Of a DNA stretch of 64,000 bases, positions 34,433 through 46,000 are shown in pieces. The DNA comes from Herpetosiphon aurantiacus DSM 785 (GTDB lineage Bacteria; Chloroflexota; Chloroflexia; Chloroflexales; Herpetosiphonaceae), in NCBI GenBank assembly GCA_000018565.1, contig CP000876.1, positions 62,001 through 126,000 on the forward strand, given 5' to 3'. Position 1 is the first letter of the stretch, and the number at the start of each line of letters is the position of its first letter. The position numbers were made by a program, and so were the translations under genes. Below the pieces are notes generated by a model that saw only the letters and a list, made by a program, of their open reading frames with translations, had not been told where the DNA came from and made no database searches.

Positions 34433-36847
34433 ATGCGTGATGGGTTTGTTGAGCCAGATTTTCTCATGGCAATTTTAGCCAAAAGCGCTGACCGTAGTGA
34501 GCATAACATTCCCGAAACTTTAGCGCGGCATACGTGGCTGGTGGTTACAAAAGTTGCCGAATTAGCCAAAATTCGCCCTGATCTAACCGTGGTCGCCAAT
34601 ACAGCAGATCTCTGGCATCTGCTGTATTGGGGTTGTTTTTTGCACGATTTTGGCAAAGCCACAGGTGGGTTTCAGCAGCAATTGCAGGGTGTTTCTTGGA
34701 ATGGTCATCGTCATGAAGTGATTTCGCTAGTGTTTCTCGATTGGATTGCCGCTAATTTTCCTAAGCATCAACAAGCATGGTTGTCCGCCGCAATTGCTTC
34801 GCATCATCGTGATCGCGGCATTATTCAAGAAAAATATGTGGTTGATAGTGTGCTGGCTGAAGCTTGGTCAACCTTTGACTTAACCCATGTTCCATTGATG
34901 TGGCGTTGGCTGACCGAATATGCCAACCAATGGATTGGTTTGCTTGGCCTTGATGCCGTTGGCGTGCGACCCTTACAATTTCCCAACGCAGATCAGGCAA
35001 TTCAGCACGTTCAAACCGATGCATGTAGTCGAATTCGCTATTGGTTGTGCCAATATTATCGGCTGAAACAGGTTTTTGACGATCAACCAGCGCATGCCCC
35101 AGTGCCGTTATTAATCTTGCTCCGTGGCCTAACCACTACTGCTGATCATATGGCCTCAGCTCATTTAGCGGCGATTCCTCAGCCCATTCAAGAAAATTGG
35201 CAAGCCCTAGCGAAGCGAATTCTGAACGCAGATCAACAACCGTATTCCCATCAACAACAGAGTGCTGATGCCCATAACACATCCTGTTTGTTGATTGCTC
35301 CCACTGGTAGCGGCAAAACCGAAGCTGCGTTGTATTGGGCCTTGGGCGAAGGCGAGCAACCAGTTCCACGAATTTTCTATGCCTTACCATTCCAAGCAAG
35401 TATGAATGCCATGTTTGATCGCTTACGTCAGCCAGCGAAAGGTTTTGGCGAGCAAGCAGTTGGTTTGCAGCATGGTCGGGCCTTGCAGGTGTTATATCTT
35501 CGCTTGCTTGAGAGCGAAAATGGCTTGGATTCGCGCACGGCAGCCGAAGGAGAACGCTGGGAACGGAATATCAACAGCTTGCATGCCCGTCCTCTAAAAG
35601 TGTTTAGTCCCTATCAAATGCTTAAAGCCTTATTTCAGATTAAAGGCTTTGAGGCAATTTTGAGCGATTATGCCCAGGCACGTTTTATTTTTGATGAAAT
35701 TCATGCATATGAGCCACAGCGCCTTGCTTTGATTATTTGTCTGATTAACTATTTGTCTGAGCATTTTGCGGCAACCTTTTTTGTCATGTCGGCAACATTT
35801 CCTACGATTATTCGTGAGCACTTGGCGAATGCCTTAGGCCGACATCAGGTTATTCACGCTTCAGCCAGTTTATTTCAAGCATTTGCTCGCCATCAATTGC
35901 AATTGCTCGATGGAGAATTAATCTCAGCCAGTAGTATTGAACATATTGTTAATGATTTCAAGGCAGGTAAGCAAGTTCTAGTTTGTGCCAATACAGTACG
36001 ACGTTCGCAAACGATTTTAGCGCTTTTGCGCGATGCTGGGGTTGCTGAATCCGATTTATTGCTGATTCATAGTCGTTTTACCATGAAAGATCGCAGCGCC
36101 TTAGAACAACGAGTTGTTCAACGTTGTCAATTAGGTTTAGATCAACCAGAACCATTTATATTAATTACAACACAAGTGATTGAAGTTAGTTTAAATATCG
36201 ACCTTGATACATTGTATAGCGATCCTGCCCCACTTGAGGCATTGCTACAACGTTTTGGGCGGGTAAATCGGTCGCGTAAAAAAGGTATTGTTCCTGTCCA
36301 TGTTTTTCGCGAACCACGCGATGGCCAAGGAGTATATGGCCGAAGTAAAGATCCAAAACAGCAAGGACGTATTGTTCAAGTAACGTTAAGCGAATTGGAA
36401 AAACATAATGGTGAAATCATCGACGAATCAATGATTGATCAATGGCTTGATACGATTTATGCTGATGCAATTTTGGCTAAGCAATGGCAGGATGAGTATC
36501 AAAAAATCTATGATAATGCTCAGTGGATTGCTCATAATTTGCGGCCATTCGAGAGCGATAAAACCACTGAAGATCAATTCGATGAGCTTTTTGATAATGT
36601 TGATGTTATTCCACAATCACTGGTACAAACCTATCTTGATTTGCTCAATAACCATGAATATGTTGAATCTAGTCGTTATTTTGTTGGAATCAGTAAACAA
36701 AAATACGCCCAATTCAAACAAAACGGTTTAATTCTCGCCTTAGAAGATGCAGCATTAAAACATCCACGTTGGATTATCAATCTTCCCTACAGTAGCGAAA
36801 GTGGTTTGTCATTTGAACAAACTACAACGGATGACGATTGGAGCTGA
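34433..36847 (+). CDS. cas3: Cas3 HD nuclease-helicase
   Basis: 804 residues. ATG 34433 after AGGGAG, 4 nt past cas5. The HD domain has ETLARHTWLV, FLHDFGKATGGFQQQL and GHRHEVISL, then ASHH. The SF2 helicase has Walker A LLIAPTGSGKTEAALYWA (~285), FIFDEIHAYEP (DExH, ~422) and FVMSATFP. C-terminal RecA motifs are LLIHSRFTMKDR, ILITTQVIEVSLNIDLD and LLQRFGRVNR. All catalytic motifs are present, so it should be active in unwinding and degrading targeted DNA. Confidence 0.95.
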   Translation: MRDGFVEPDFLMAILAKSADRSEHNIPETLARHTWLVVTKVAELAKIRPDLTVVANTADLWHLLYWGCFLHDFGKATGGFQQQLQGVSWNGHRHEVISLVFLDWIAANFPKHQQAWLSAAIASHHRDRGIIQEKYVVDSVLAEAWSTFDLTHVPLMWRWLTEYANQWIGLLGLDAVGVRPLQFPNADQAIQHVQTDACSRIRYWLCQYYRLKQVFDDQPAHAPVPLLILLRGLTTTADHMASAHLAAIPQPIQENWQALAKRILNADQQPYSHQQQSADAHNTSCLLIAPTGSGKTEAALYWALGEGEQPVPRIFYALPFQASMNAMFDRLRQPAKGFGEQAVGLQHGRALQVLYLRLLESENGLDSRTAAEGERWERNINSLHARPLKVFSPYQMLKALFQIKGFEAILSDYAQARFIFDEIHAYEPQRLALIICLINYLSEHFAATFFVMSATFPTIIREHLANALGRHQVIHASASLFQAFARHQLQLLDGELISASSIEHIVNDFKAGKQVLVCANTVRRSQTILALLRDAGVAESDLLLIHSRFTMKDRSALEQRVVQRCQLGLDQPEPFILITTQVIEVSLNIDLDTLYSDPAPLEALLQRFGRVNRSRKKGIVPVHVFREPRDGQGVYGRSKDPKQQGRIVQVTLSELEKHNGEIIDESMIDQWLDTIYADAILAKQWQDEYQKIYDNAQWIAHNLRPFESDKTTEDQFDELFDNVDVIPQSLVQTYLDLLNNHEYVESSRYFVGISKQKYAQFKQNGLILALEDAALKHPRWIINLPYSSESGLSFEQTTTDDDWS

Positions 36848-36848
36848 C

Positions 36849-37808
36849 ATGACCATTGCCGTTCACCATATTCGCGTTCACGCCACGGCCACTGCGCCGC
36901 TCCAGTTGCATGTGCACACTGGGGCGGCCCTGCGCGGGGCGTTTTTCACTGCGCTCTGGGAGCGTTTTTGCACCAACCATGCCGCCAAAACCTGCGTGGA
37001 ATGCCCATTATTGCAGGCTTGCCCGGTCAGCAGTTTAATGGCTCCGCATCGCGATGATTCGCCGCGTGGCAATGATGTGCCACGACCATTCGCTATCCGT
37101 CCGCCGATTCATCATGTTGGCTCGTTTCAGCCACATGAGCAGTTTTCGTGGGGCTTGACCTTGATTGGCCAATCGACCAATTTGTTTCCCTATGTGGCGA
37201 TGGCGTTCCATATGATGGGCCACAATGGCGTAGGCAAACGGGTTGCTGAAAATGATTGGGAGCGCGGGCGGTTTGTGGTCGAACACGTCGATGCGGTGCA
37301 ATTACTCCATGATCACATTCAGCCGATTCAAACGGCTGGTAGCCAACGGATTCACGTACCAAACCTGCCCATGACTTGGGCTGATGCTGAACACATTGCC
37401 CAATCGCTGCCAAACGATCGGCTGACGCTGCATTTTATGACTCCACTGCGGATTATTGAGCAGAAAATCTTGCTCAAAGTGCCACAGCTCCGCCCCATTA
37501 TTCAACGCCTCACTGAGCGCCATGATGGATTAGCTCGCGAATATGGTGGCGAACCATTTGCCTATGAGCAACGCTTGGCCTTCCTTAACGCCGCTGCCAC
37601 AATTAAACTTGTGCAAAACGATACGCATTGGGTTGATCTCGATAGTTATTCATCGCGGCAACGGCGTAAAACTCCAATTGGGGGCTTGGTTGGTACTGCC
37701 CATTATGCGGGCGATTTAGGGCAACTGTTGCCACTATTGGTCTGGGGCAGCGTGATTCAAGTTGGCAAAGATACGACCAAAGGCAATGGAGTTTATCGAA
37801 TTTCATAA
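36849..37808 (+). CDS. cas6: Cas6 pre-crRNA endoribonuclease
   Basis: 319 residues. Its ATG starts 1 nt after the cas3 stop. It has the N-terminal RAMP fold with CVECPLLQAC (three Cys typical of this Cas6 branch). The C-terminal glycine-rich end is GGLVGTAHYAGDLGQLLPLLVWGSVIQVGKDTTKGNGVYRI, the common Cas6 signature. It cleaves the array transcript within repeats, leaving an 8-nt handle, here ACTGAAAC. Confidence 0.92.
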   Translation: MTIAVHHIRVHATATAPLQLHVHTGAALRGAFFTALWERFCTNHAAKTCVECPLLQACPVSSLMAPHRDDSPRGNDVPRPFAIRPPIHHVGSFQPHEQFSWGLTLIGQSTNLFPYVAMAFHMMGHNGVGKRVAENDWERGRFVVEHVDAVQLLHDHIQPIQTAGSQRIHVPNLPMTWADAEHIAQSLPNDRLTLHFMTPLRIIEQKILLKVPQLRPIIQRLTERHDGLAREYGGEPFAYEQRLAFLNAAATIKLVQNDTHWVDLDSYSSRQRRKTPIGGLVGTAHYAGDLGQLLPLLVWGSVIQVGKDTTKGNGVYRIS

Positions 37809-37826
37809 CCAAACTTGGAGCATATG

Positions 37827-38840
37827 ATGGAATTAATTGTCCATGAACGGGGCACCTTTATTCAAAAACATCAAGGTCGTTTGCGGGTCATGCGTGAAAA
37901 AGAGCGTTTGGCTGAAGTTCCATTATTAATTCTTGATCACGTTATTATCGAATCGTATGGTGTTGGAATTTCATCCGATGCAGTGCGAGCGTGTGCTGAG
38001 CATGGCATCCCGATTCATTTTTTAAGTAGTACAGGTATTGCCTATGCTTCGCTCTATAGTGCCGGATTAACGGGTACGGTGCAAACACGCCGTGCCCAAT
38101 TACAAGCTTTTGAAAATGAGCGCGGTGCATGGCTAGCCCGTGCATTTGTCTGTGGCAAATTAGAAAATCAGCATAATTTGCTCCGAATGATGGCCAAATA
38201 TCGCAAAACGGCTGATCCTGCTTGTTTTCAGCGGGTTCAGCCAATTATCGCCGAAATGCGTGATCATATTATCGAAGCTGAGCGGGTTATGCCGCAGCAA
38301 CTTGAGCACATTCGGCCTTCACTGTTGAGTATCGAAGGTCGCGGCGCGGCTCGTTATTGGTTTGGTGTGCGTGAATTATTGCTCTGTGATTTAGATTGGC
38401 CTGGGCGTGAAACCCAAGGAGCACGTGATCCGCTCAATAGTGCCTTGAATTATGGCTATGGCATTTTGTATAGCCAAATCGAGCGTTGCCTCGTTCTGGC
38501 TGGCCTTGATCCCTATGGTGGCTTTATGCACACTGATCGGCCTGGTAAACCATCATTAGTGCTCGATTTGATTGAAGAATTTCGCCAAACCGTGGTTGAT
38601 CGTACCATTTTGGGTTTGGTCAATCGCAAAATGACGATTGAGCAAGATGAAACTGGCCGATTAAGCGACCATACACGCGAGATGATTCGTGAGCGCCTAT
38701 TTAAGCGTTTGGAAGCGAGTGAGCCATATGAGACCAAACGGGTGAGTTTGCGGGTAATTATGCAATCTCAAGCTCGCCATCTCGCAACATTTGTGCGCGG
38801 CGATCGCGACACCTACACACCATTTATTGCCTCGTGGTAG
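37827..38840 (+). CDS. cas1: Cas1 integrase
   Basis: 337 residues from the second of two ATGs (GGAG 6 nt upstream). Conserved parts: ELIVHERGTFIQKHQGRLRV; SIEGRGAARYWFGVRELL (catalytic Glu); RDPLNSALNYGYGILYSQIERCLVLAGLDPYGGFMHTDRPGKPSLVLDLIEEFR (catalytic His and Asp region). A complete adaptation integrase. Tight spacing to cas2. Confidence 0.96.
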   Translation: MELIVHERGTFIQKHQGRLRVMREKERLAEVPLLILDHVIIESYGVGISSDAVRACAEHGIPIHFLSSTGIAYASLYSAGLTGTVQTRRAQLQAFENERGAWLARAFVCGKLENQHNLLRMMAKYRKTADPACFQRVQPIIAEMRDHIIEAERVMPQQLEHIRPSLLSIEGRGAARYWFGVRELLLCDLDWPGRETQGARDPLNSALNYGYGILYSQIERCLVLAGLDPYGGFMHTDRPGKPSLVLDLIEEFRQTVVDRTILGLVNRKMTIEQDETGRLSDHTREMIRERLFKRLEASEPYETKRVSLRVIMQSQARHLATFVRGDRDTYTPFIASW

Positions 38841-38843
38841 TCT

Positions 38844-39158
38844 ATGCGCACACTCCTGATTTACGATATTGTGGATGATCGCATTCGTGGTAAAGTTGCC
38901 GATTTATGCCTTGATTATGCGCTAAAACGGCTTCAATATAGCGCGTTTATCGGCGATATTCCACGCACACTGAGCGAAGAATTATGGCTCAAAATCAGCA
39001 AATTGGTGCTCAATCAAGAACATTCCATTGAAATGATTCCGATTTGTGCCAAAGATTGGGCTGACCATCGCAGTTCATCAGGCAAACCCAAACCGATCCC
39101 AATCGTGGCCGATGATGACGATGGCTGGGGCGAAAGGAGTGATGATGACGACCAATGA
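38844..39158 (+). CDS. cas2: Cas2 with acidic tail
   Basis: 104 residues. MRTLLIYDIVDDRIRGKVADLCLDYALKRLQYSAFIGDI is the classic Cas2 start (ferredoxin-like strand with YDI). The body ends near residue 80, then an unusual acidic tail (VADDDDGWGERSDDDDQ). The tail's codons carry the Shine-Dalgarno and start of cas4, overlapping by 14 nt. Confidence 0.92.
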   Translation: MRTLLIYDIVDDRIRGKVADLCLDYALKRLQYSAFIGDIPRTLSEELWLKISKLVLNQEHSIEMIPICAKDWADHRSSSGKPKPIPIVADDDDGWGERSDDDDQ

Positions 39159-39738
39159 ACCCAACTATTTTCTCGAAGTTACCGACATCAAACAGGCACG
39201 AATTTGCCCAAGAGTCGTTTTTTATCGCTACTGTTTACCACGGATTCGGCCAATAACTGGCAAAATGGAACTTGGAATCGAGCGCCATCGCGAGGAAGTC
39301 GGTCGGGAAGAACGGCGATCGTTGCGCTCTTATGGGCTGACGACTGGCGAGCGTCATTTTGATATGTTGCTTCGCTCCGAGCGTTATCGCTTAGTTGGGA
39401 TGCTCGATTTAATTATTATGACGGAAACCGAGTGTATCCCGATTGAATATAAACTGTCGGAGCGCATGCCAGGCAGCCATGTCAAAGCCCAATTAGCGGC
39501 GTATGCATTATTAGTGATGGAGCAATGGCAAAAACCGGTTCGCCGTGCATTTAGCTATTTGCTCCCGTTGCGTAAAGCGATTGAAATTCCGTTGGGTCAA
39601 CGCCAGTTGAATGATGTCCAACGCAGCATCGAGCACATCCACCAGATGATTGTCCATGAAACGATGCCGGAGCCACCCAAACACCAAGCAATATGTGTCA
39701 ATTGCGAATTTCGGCGCTTTTGTAATGATGTGCTTTAG
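39145..39738 (+). CDS. cas4: Cas4 nuclease
   Basis: 197 residues; the ATG at 39145 is 5 nt after AGGAG. N-terminal ARICPRVVFYRYCLPR (first Fe-S Cys), a RecB-like core (LVGMLDLIIMTETECIPIEYKLSE, with Asp and E-x-K), QLAAYALLVMEQ (motif III) and C-terminal ICVNCEFRRFC (three Cys). It trims prespacers and sets the PAM and orientation. The last cas gene, directly before the leader. Confidence 0.92.
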   Translation: MTTNEPNYFLEVTDIKQARICPRVVFYRYCLPRIRPITGKMELGIERHREEVGREERRSLRSYGLTTGERHFDMLLRSERYRLVGMLDLIIMTETECIPIEYKLSERMPGSHVKAQLAAYALLVMEQWQKPVRRAFSYLLPLRKAIEIPLGQRQLNDVQRSIEHIHQMIVHETMPEPPKHQAICVNCEFRRFCNDVL

Positions 39739-40031
39739 TTTTTTTAGCCATAACAAACCTGAATTCGCAACTCGCTGTATTCAGTACTGATTTTGGTTCA
39801 ATCGCAGCTTATTAATGGTGCTGAATAACCGATTTAGCGCATTCCAAAGCGCTAGCTTCGTTTCGCAACTCCCCTCCATTTTGGTGCAAAAAGAGAGTTG
39901 CGAAACGACACAGGGATCGAGTATCATATGGCCTGTGATGTTGCTAAAATTGGTGGTCTAGAAACGTTGCTGCTGCGTGAAAATCTGCATGCGTGACAGC
40001 CAAGACCTATCCAATCCATCCCAAATCGGCT
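39739..40031 (+). promoter_or_regulatory. CRISPR leader
   Basis: About 290 bases between cas4 and the first repeat with no gene. TTCGCAACTC occurs at 39764-39773 and 39862-39871, and inverted (GAGTTGCGAA) at 39895-39904. The last two form a 14-bp perfect dyad TCGTTTCGCAACTC / GAGTTGCGAAACGA around 23 bases. The array should be transcribed rightward from here because the repeat ends in the handle-like ACTGAAAC and the decayed repeat is at the far right. Confidence 0.7.
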
Positions 40032-43000
40032 ATTTCAATTACTCGATCCGATTAGAGGATACTGAAACTACGGATGAGGCTGCACTCGCCGCTCAGGAGC
40101 CGCCATTTCAATTACTCGATCCGATTAGAGGATACTGAAACGTTGAAGGGATTCCATGTTTGATATTCACCCGCCGCTATTTCAATTACTCGATCCGATT
40201 AGAGGATACTGAAACACGCATCGATCCGATCATGGATCGCCCACAACTGGTATTTCAATTACTCGATCCGATTAGAGGATACTGAAACAAACCTTTTATA
40301 GCTCGGCGCACTATGGCATGATATTTCAATTACTCGATCCGATTAGAGGATACTGAAACTGGGCTTTTCTTTGTCGGGGAGCCATGTTTTGCCTCTATTT
40401 CAATTACTCGATCCGATTAGAGGATACTGAAACAGCTCAACGTGGTAGGGCAGCTTGCGCGGCAGTTATTTCAATTACTCGATCCGATTAGAGGATACTG
40501 AAACACCCGCAAGGCCGAGCGCCAAGCCCGCATAGGGATTCATTTCAATTACTCGATCCGATTAGAGGATACTGAAACTGCGAAGGGGTGGCGCTATGCA
40601 CAAGCAACCATGGAATTTCAATTACTCGATCCGATTAGAGGATACTGAAACGTGTTCGCAAAAATGGCTCAAAACAATATGTGATATTTCAATTACTCGA
40701 TCCGATTAGAGGATACTGAAACAAACAACGGGCGATCGGCCAGCGCAAGGCTTCGAGCCATTTCAATTACTCGATCCGATTAGAGGATACTGAAACTTGT
40801 CCAGCATCAAGCCAACAATATGTATATCTATTATTTCAATTACTCGATCCGATTAGAGGATACTGAAACGAAGCACTTGCGCCGGAAACGGTTGTATTTC
40901 GTTATTTCAATTACTCGATCCGATTAGAGGATACTGAAACAGAACGTTTTGACCTTTTGCATACCAGACTCACTTTATTTCAATTACTCGATCCGATTAG
41001 AGGATACTGAAACTAAACTAACCGACTGGCTACGGCGCGGCGCTGACCATTTCAATTACTCGATCCGATTAGAGGATACTGAAACAATCGAAGTACACCG
41101 GATCGCTGCGCCGTGTAGGATATTTCAATTACTCGATCCGATTAGAGGATACTGAAACAGTGCGACACGCACGCCCAAGCCGCGCACGCTAAGCATTTCA
41201 ATTACTCGATCCGATTAGAGGATACTGAAACTCTTGAAACCGATGCACCAGCCCCTCTGCTGTGCGAAATTTCAATTACTCGATCCGATTAGAGGATACT
41301 GAAACGTGCTTTACGGGGAATACATCTGAGTAATAATTGAAATTTCAATTACTCGATCCGATTAGAGGATACTGAAACTGCCATAATTCAACTAGTATCC
41401 CCGCGTCAGCCATAAATTTCAATTACTCGATCCGATTAGAGGATACTGAAACGCCTTGAAGGATTCTGGGGTGCGGCCAATCGGATATTTCAATTACTCG
41501 ATCCGATTAGAGGATACTGAAACATTTTATTGATGGGGCATGGGCCGTTCCCCAGTATATTTCAATTACTCGATCCGATTAGAGGATACTGAAACGCGCT
41601 GGGTGATGGGCGTGCCTTGCCAGATGCCATATTTCAATTACTCGATCCGATTAGAGGATACTGAAACGCTAGTACAAACACCAATAAACAGAGTGTCATA
41701 GCCATTTCAATTACTCGATCCGATTAGAGGATACTGAAACTGCGCAGCTGCGGCACGTTCACCAACTTTGACAGCGATTTCAATTACTCGATCCGATTAG
41801 AGGATACTGAAACTATCCAAATAACATTTGCCTATATTGCATCGCACATCATTTCAATTACTCGATCCGATTAGAGGATACTGAAACATTCATCCATGGT
41901 TGCCAGAACCTTGGGGGCATAGATTTCAATTACTCGATCCGATTAGAGGATACTGAAACTCGATCACGTTGTACGGGCAACGCTTGCCATTAGATTTCAA
42001 TTACTCGATCCGATTAGAGGATACTGAAACAATGATGGGATGGCGAGGCATGGTTGGGATGGTCTGATTTCAATTACTCGATCCGATTAGAGGATACTGA
42101 AACTGTCGTCACGGCTATGCGGGCGGTGATCGGCGGCGATTTCAATTACTCGATCCGATTAGAGGATACTGAAACTTTCATACTATTGATCAAGCTAATG
42201 CTGTTATTGATTTCAATTACTCGATCCGATTAGAGGATACTGAAACAACTACTTGGCAGCACCAATGGTTGATTGACATCGATTTCAATTACTCGATCCG
42301 ATTAGAGGATACTGAAACAGTATGCTGAGCCAATGCACATTGGCATCATTGACCATTTCAATTACTCGATCCGATTAGAGGATACTGAAACATTGATCGC
42401 TACTGAGTTGGTGGATGCGTTCGTGCATTTCAATTACTCGATCCGATTAGAGGATACTGAAACGCTGCAACCGCCAGTTGAAAGTTATGAATCCAGAGGA
42501 TTTCAATTACTCGATCCGATTAGAGGATACTGAAACTTCTCAGCCATGGGCAGCATGCCGAGCCGTCCAAATTTCAATTACTCGATCCGATTAGAGGATA
42601 CTGAAACAGAGCGCGGTATTCAGGAGCAGGCTCAGGGCTAAGCGATTTCAATTACTCGATCCGATTAGAGGATACTGAAACAGCAGATCGGCATCAATAC
42701 GGTGCGCAAATGCCTGAATTTCAATTACTCGATCCGATTAGAGGATACTGAAACGCATTATGATTTAGCTCCATCGAAGCGAGCGTTGGATTTCAATTAC
42801 TCGATCCGATTAGAGGATACTGAAACTCGTGTGCATCATAATCAAGCATGGAGGTTTGCGGGCTATTTCAATTACTCGATCCGATTAGAGGATACTGAAA
42901 CGTACTGGCGTTCATCGCAAGCACGGCCACGTCCACTATTTCAATTACTCGATCCGATTAGAGGATACTGAAACTATCGGGCTTGAGTGCTTGTGACATG

Positions 43001-46000
43001 TTGATGGCAAATTTCAATTACTCGATCCGATTAGAGGATACTGAAACGCGCTATCGCCGCCTCTTCAACGTTCTCAGTCGCTTATTTCAATTACTCGATC
43101 CGATTAGAGGATACTGAAACGATTTTTGAGCCTGCTTCTCTTGCTGGCCGTTTGATTTCAATTACTCGATCCGATTAGAGGATACTGAAACAACATATCG
43201 TCATAGCGCCATACCAGTGGATTATTCGATTTCAATTACTCGATCCGATTAGAGGATACTGAAACCCGCTATAGGGGTCATTGTGCCATTCAAGCATCCG
43301 GATTTCAATTACTCGATCCGATTAGAGGATACTGAAACCAGAGCTAGCTCTGGCGGTTGAGCACAGTCGTAAGATTTCAATTACTCGATCCGATTAGAGG
43401 ATACTGAAACTTCAGCTCGTTCGCCATAATTCGGTACATCCATTTCATTTCAATTACTCGATCCGATTAGAGGATACTGAAACTCCATGGCATCCGCGTT
43501 GTCGTTGCGCTGTTACATATTTCAATTACTCGATCCGATTAGAGGATACTGAAACATCCACACCACCACCACCACCGCTAGCGCTCGCAGCATTTCAATT
43601 ACTCGATCCGATTAGAGGATACTGAAACTCCCCGGCTCCAGCTCCCGCATGGTCAATGGAGTGGATTTCAATTACTCGATCCGATTAGAGGATACTGAAA
43701 CTTCAACCATACACGATGGGACAGTTAAGGCATTCGATTTCAATTACTCGATCCGATTAGAGGATACTGAAACATGGCGAAGCCGTTCTTTTGGTTATGG
43801 ATTACTGCATTTCAATTACTCGATCCGATTAGAGGATACTGAAACTTATCTAGCGCTAGGGCAATGCCTAGACGTTCATATTTCAATTACTCGATCCGAT
43901 TAGAGGATACTGAAACATAGCCATACCAACATCACCAGCGCTGATGTGCAGTATTTCAATTACTCGATCCGATTAGAGGATACTGAAACTGACCCTGACC
44001 ACTACGCCCCGCTAACGATTGAGCCATTTCAATTACTCGATCCGATTAGAGGATACTGAAACATAATCCGACAACAGTTTATCGAAGGATTTAACCATAT
44101 TTCAATTACTCGATCCGATTAGAGGATACTGAAACATGCCGACCATAGCCAAGAACATATTGACGTGCGCATATTTCAATTACTCGATCCGATTAGAGGA
44201 TACTGAAACGTTTTTTCGTCAAGGACACTGATTGGCTCGTGTAATTTCAATTACTCGATCCGATTAGAGGATACTGAAACCACGGCTGACGACAGCACCT
44301 TAACAACGCTTACATTTCAATTACTCGATCCGATTAGAGGATACTGAAACTCGAAGGCATTGCTCGTAACATCATGAACGCGACTGATTTCAATTACTCG
44401 ATCCGATTAGAGGATACTGAAACTCTCTAGCAGCGCTTGTAGCTGCTGTAGTTCAGCGATTTCAATTACTCGATCCGATTAGAGGATACTGAAACAGCTT
44501 GGATAGAGGATTTGGAACTCTGGATCAACGATTTCAATTACTCGATCCGATTAGAGGATACTGAAACAAGTGAAACTAAATGGCTGGGGTGGGCATTTCG
44601 TCATTTCAATTACTCGATCCGATTAGAGGATACTGAAACTTCGGCGGTGATAATCAAGCCTCCGGCGTAGGGCTATTTCAATTACTCGATCCGATTAGAG
44701 GATACTGAAACTCGCTGCAACACCAACGAGGCAGGCGCGGCGGGTGATTTCAATTACTCGATCCGATTAGAGGATACTGAAACCAACACACCGCGCCATC
44801 GGTGTACAAGTTCGGGAAATTTCAATTACTCGATCCGATTAGAGGATACTGAAACTCGCTGCAACACCAACGAGGCAGGCGCGGCGGGTGATTTCAATTA
44901 CTCGATCCGATTAGAGGATACTGAAACCAACACACCGCGCCATCGGTGTACAAGTTCGGGAAATTTCAATTACTCGATCCGATTAGAGGATACTGAAACG
45001 TATTAGGATCATCAGCATCAGCACGATTTTGATAAATTTCAATTACTCGATCCGATTAGAGGATACTGAAACTATCGGTTGATGGGGGAAAAACTGGGGG
45101 CGGGGACGAATTTCAATTACTCGATCCGATTAGAGGATACTGAAACGCATTGCTGCGGGCACTATACCAACGGTATTGATTTAATTTCAATTACTCGATC
45201 CGATTAGAGGATACTGAAACTCAACAAGCTCAACCACGGGGAAGCACTGACAAAAGATTTCAATTACTCGATCCGATTAGAGGATACTGAAACGATCATT
45301 GAAGGGTCGCTGCGGCACTACATCGAAGTATTTCAATTACTCGATCCGATTAGAGGATACTGAAACTGTTAGACCGTGCGGTGTTGCAATCTGTAGGTGA
45401 TGATTTCAATTACTCGATCCGATTAGAGGATACTGAAACGCCTCACCGAGCGGCAGGCGTGGCAGACGTAAGCTATTTCAATTACTCGATCCGATTAGAG
45501 GATACTGAAACGCGAGAAGGGACTAGAACCGCCGAAGGCGCACCATTTATTTCAATTACTCGATCCGATTAGAGGATACTGAAACAACAGCGGAGTAGTG
45601 TATGCAAGTATTTTCAGTGCTATTTCAATTACTCGATCCGATTAGAGGATACTGAAACACGCTTTAACCGCCGCTGCATACTCTGAATCGCTTTATTTCA
45701 ATTACTCGATCCGATTAGAGGATACTGAAACTGTAATCGACTTCAAAGCCTCGTACTGAGGCGTACATTTCAATTACTCGATCCGATTAGAGGATACTGA
45801 AACTTACATGGTCGGGAGGGGAAAGATGGGTCAAAACAGATTTCAATTACTCGATCCGATTAGAGGATACTGAAACAGTGCTTCGGCTTGTTGCTCGCGG
45901 GTATTGCCGAGCATTTCAATTACTCGATCCGATTAGAGGATACTGAAACGCTGCTACCGTTGACGAATGCCTGAGCGCGTTTATATTTCAATTACTCGAT

